The notes below the pieces were generated by a model that was not told the DNA's origin, searched no databases, and worked only from the letters and a program-made list of their open reading frames with translations. Positions 49,832 through 51,487 of a stretch of 51,487 nt of DNA are shown piece by piece; the stretch's first letter is position 1, and every line of letters begins with the position of its first letter. Location: the NCBI GenBank assembly GCA_016293865.1, contig JAEDDG010000011.1, forward strand, positions 1 to 51,487, in the 5' to 3' direction. Source of the stretch: Oscillospiraceae bacterium (GTDB taxonomy: Bacteria > Bacillota > Clostridia > Oscillospirales > Oscillospiraceae). The position numbers were made by a program, and so were the translations under genes.

Positions 49832-51487
49832 TCAGTTTTCATACTTTTCCCAATCGGGATCTGCCTTCAGTGCTGTCCAGCTCTCATAAACAAAGCCCTT
49901 GCGCACATAGTCATGGCTGTTGGTCGCTTCCTGAACGGCAAGGTAATACCACATGTTTTCGTCAGTATTGTCGACCCAGGTCGTCATGCCATCCAGCAGG
50001 TCGTCCGTATTCTCAGGGACACGCTGCAGAACGCGATTGATCAGCGTCATGGCCTCAGCGCGGGAAATATTCTTGTCAGGCCGGAAGGATCCGTCATTAT
50101 ATCCGTCGACCCAGCCCAGCGCCGCAGCGCAGGTGATTTCATCTTCTGCCCAATGGCCGGCAATATCCGTAAAGCTGTTGGCCGCAGCGCCGTCATATGC
50201 GGCAAATCTTGCGCAGATTGCGGCGAATTCGGCACGGGTAATCGCCTCATTGGGTGCAAAGCTGTCATCCGTACGTCCGTCCACGATGCCCAGAGCGGCC
50301 ATTGTGGAAACTGCCTGGTTGAACCAGTCGCCTTCATTGACATCCGCGAAAGAATTCTCGCTTGTCAGGAACTGTGCGCGGACTTCATCTTTCAGCAGGC
50401 GGAAGAAAATGGTTGCCACCTCTGCACGGGTAATATCAGCATCCGGCCGGACCGTACCATCTGCATAACCGGTGATGTATGCAAAGTGATCGCTTCCGTT
50501 GAGCATTGCAGGCACAGTCACCTTTTCCCAGCCGGCATAGACCGTCCGGTCAAGTACCATGTAAATCTCTGTAATGCGATCCGTCAGCTCCTGATCACGG
50601 TACCAGCCAGTGAAGTAATAGCCCTCGCGGACCGGAACCTTATCAAGAACAGCAAGGGTGCCCTGAATATACTGCTCAGAGGGATATTCTGTGCCGCCGT
50701 TGGATTCGTAGCTCAGCCACACATACCCGACAGTGGGCTCCGAAATGCACTCCACAGTGTAAATTGCCTCTTCAAGGCTGGGCGCAGTCTTCCAGGTTTT
50801 CGTTTCCTTGTCAAACGTGAACGTCAGGACGGTATCAGCCTGATTTTCAGGCGCAAGGCTGTGATCAGCGCCGGTATCCTCATTATATTTTACCACGTAT
50901 TTGCCGGGCTGAATCTGAATGCTGTATGTATAGCCGCTTGCCTGGCTGCCCTGGACGCTGCCCTTCGTATAGCTTCCGTCAATCAGGCCGTATTCGCCGT
51001 CTGCATGTTCAGCCTTTTCATTCGTGCAGTCGATGACCACTTTGAAATTGGCCAGGAGATTCTTGATCTCATTGTCCGTGGGCGCAGCAGGCGCTGTATC
51101 GCAGAGCACTGTGAAGGTTGCCTTTGATGCGGTTCCGGCCGCCAGCTTCCAGGCCTTCGCCGTCGTGTCGAAGGTGAAGCTGATCGTCACGCCCTGCTGG
51201 TTTGCAGGATCCAGCCTGTGCGCGATGCCCATATCCGTATTGTACTTCTCTACATACTTGTCGGGCTGAATCTGAATGCTGTACGTATAGCCGCTTGCCT
51301 GACTGCCCTGGACGCTGCCCTTCGTATAGCTTCCGTCGATCAGGCCGTATTCACCGTCTGCATGCTCAACATACTTGTTCGTGCAGTCGATGACCACCTT
51401 GAAATTGGCCAGGAGATTCTTGATCTCATCAGCCGTGGGCGCAGCAGGCGCTGTATCGCAGAGCACTGTGAAGGTTGCCTTTGATGC
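49832..51487 (-). CDS. SLH-domain surface protein with tandem repeats, 5' end beyond window
   Basis: The frame is open to the right edge; 551 codons are visible. N-terminally (in view) come two near-identical 119-residue repeats (LCDTAPAAPT...NLLANFKVVIDCTN...). Next is a Listeria-Bacteroides type beta-grasp repeat (ESNGGTEYPSEQYIQGT, GYYFTGWYRDQELTD). Then three SLH domains: ITGYADGTVRPDADITRAEV; FADVNEGDWF with DGRTDDSFAPNEAITRAEF; and FTDIAGHWAEDEI with DGYNDGSFRPDKNISRAEA. SLH domains tie proteins to pyruvylated wall polymers. The repeats could be an extended stalk or bind ligand. The protein is secreted and anchored; its enzymatic or adhesive part, if any, is outside the window. Confidence 0.92.
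   Translation of the reverse strand, partial: ASKATFTVLCDTAPAAPTADEIKNLLANFKVVIDCTNKYVEHADGEYGLIDGSYTKGSVQGSQASGYTYSIQIQPDKYVEKYNTDMGIAHRLDPANQQGVTISFTFDTTAKAWKLAAGTASKATFTVLCDTAPAAPTDNEIKNLLANFKVVIDCTNEKAEHADGEYGLIDGSYTKGSVQGSQASGYTYSIQIQPGKYVVKYNEDTGADHSLAPENQADTVLTFTFDKETKTWKTAPSLEEAIYTVECISEPTVGYVWLSYESNGGTEYPSEQYIQGTLAVLDKVPVREGYYFTGWYRDQELTDRITEIYMVLDRTVYAGWEKVTVPAMLNGSDHFAYITGYADGTVRPDADITRAEVATIFFRLLKDEVRAQFLTSENSFADVNEGDWFNQAVSTMAALGIVDGRTDDSFAPNEAITRAEFAAICARFAAYDGAAANSFTDIAGHWAEDEITCAAALGWVDGYNDGSFRPDKNISRAEAMTLINRVLQRVPENTDDLLDGMTTWVDNTDENMWYYLAVQEATNSHDYVRKGFVYESWTALKADPDWEKYEN
50774..51487 (-). repeat. 357-bp (119-codon) tandem repeat in the SLH protein gene
   Basis: Blocks at 51061-51130 and 51418-51487 are nearly base-identical with an offset of exactly 357; the preceding halves (50774-51060 and 51131-51417) are also alike, with more changes toward the inner end. 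At least two copies are visible and the array continues past the edge. High identity, including silent positions, points to recent duplication or gene conversion. Confidence 0.9.

Noticed and set aside
49913..51127. 404-aa plus-strand ORF
   Set aside because: Antisense of the SLH protein; no family features and no ribosome site.
1..51487. tRNA, rRNA and CRISPR arrays
   Set aside because: No T-loop GTTCGAATC-type patterns in a cloverleaf context, no rRNA stretches and no regularly spaced repeats were seen on either strand by reading; a dedicated scan would be needed to be certain.

Overview
The window reads as chromosomal DNA of a moderately GC-rich, anaerobic, probably spore-forming Clostridia. 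An Oscillospiraceae-like lineage is my inference; nothing here fixes a genus. The reasons are a SigH-type sporulation sigma factor, nrdR, RNase M5, DUF4364, DUF421/YetF, DUF6514 and EFR1-type ferredoxin genes, a corrinoid-activation ATPase, the fhs-fchA-folD one-carbon genes, an SLH-domain protein, strong AGGAGG ribosome sites and SigA-type promoters (TTGACA-N17-TATAAT). I found no rRNA, tRNA or CRISPR array by reading.

Layout. 1-2674: 5' part of a secreted M4 (thermolysin-type) protease that runs off the left edge. 2900-6660: a recombinase island with a 53-aa ORF, two large serine recombinases in tandem, and between them a remnant ORF, a long perfect palindrome and the 5' third of a P-loop ATPase gene cut off at the start of the second recombinase. 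6694-14320 (minus): housekeeping genes coaX + ECF transporter S subunit, PAP2 protein, Nif3-like protein + trmK, a DUF1858 protein, a zinc-ribbon protein, a SigH-like sigma factor, and ruvCAB. 14433-18303: a conserved cysteine-rich protein of unknown function, asnA, a DUF3048 lipoprotein and DUF4364. 18359-21801: a corrinoid-protein activator divergent from a PocR-AraC regulator. 21935-29758: acyltransferase-like gene, nagB, yetF-like, nrdR, DUF6514, a small membrane protein, and comEC-holA-rnmV. 29910-31807: a strong promoter, an unrecognised structured RNA with its own terminator, then an AMP-forming acyl-CoA ligase. 31812-32030: a hairpin-rich element bounded by inverted palindromes. 32100-35272: fhs-fchA-folD. 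35451-41265: CAAX-type protease, AraC/GyrI-like regulator with class IV aminotransferase, PfkB sugar kinase, and an XRE-phosphotransferase fusion. 41360-44568: three-gene envelope cluster (degenerate receiver, Sel1-like, and a multidomain membrane protein). 44968-45477: GtrA. 45652-49613: decayed genes (EFR1, two MATE pumps, one FtsX-like permease). 49832-end: C-terminal part of an SLH-domain surface protein with near-identical 357-bp tandem repeats, running off the right edge.

How parts work together. fhs, fchA and folD form one operon for formate-to-methylene-THF interconversion. The corrinoid activator and PocR regulator probably serve a B12-dependent methyl transfer system encoded elsewhere. 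CoaX and the S subunit suggest pantothenate uptake plus phosphorylation. The best candidates for undescribed biology are the structured RNA before the acyl-CoA ligase, the tandem recombinases around a broken ATPase gene, the palindrome-bounded element at 31.8-32.0 kb, and the receiver/Sel1/multidomain membrane cluster. No homology search was possible; family names come from motifs and memory.
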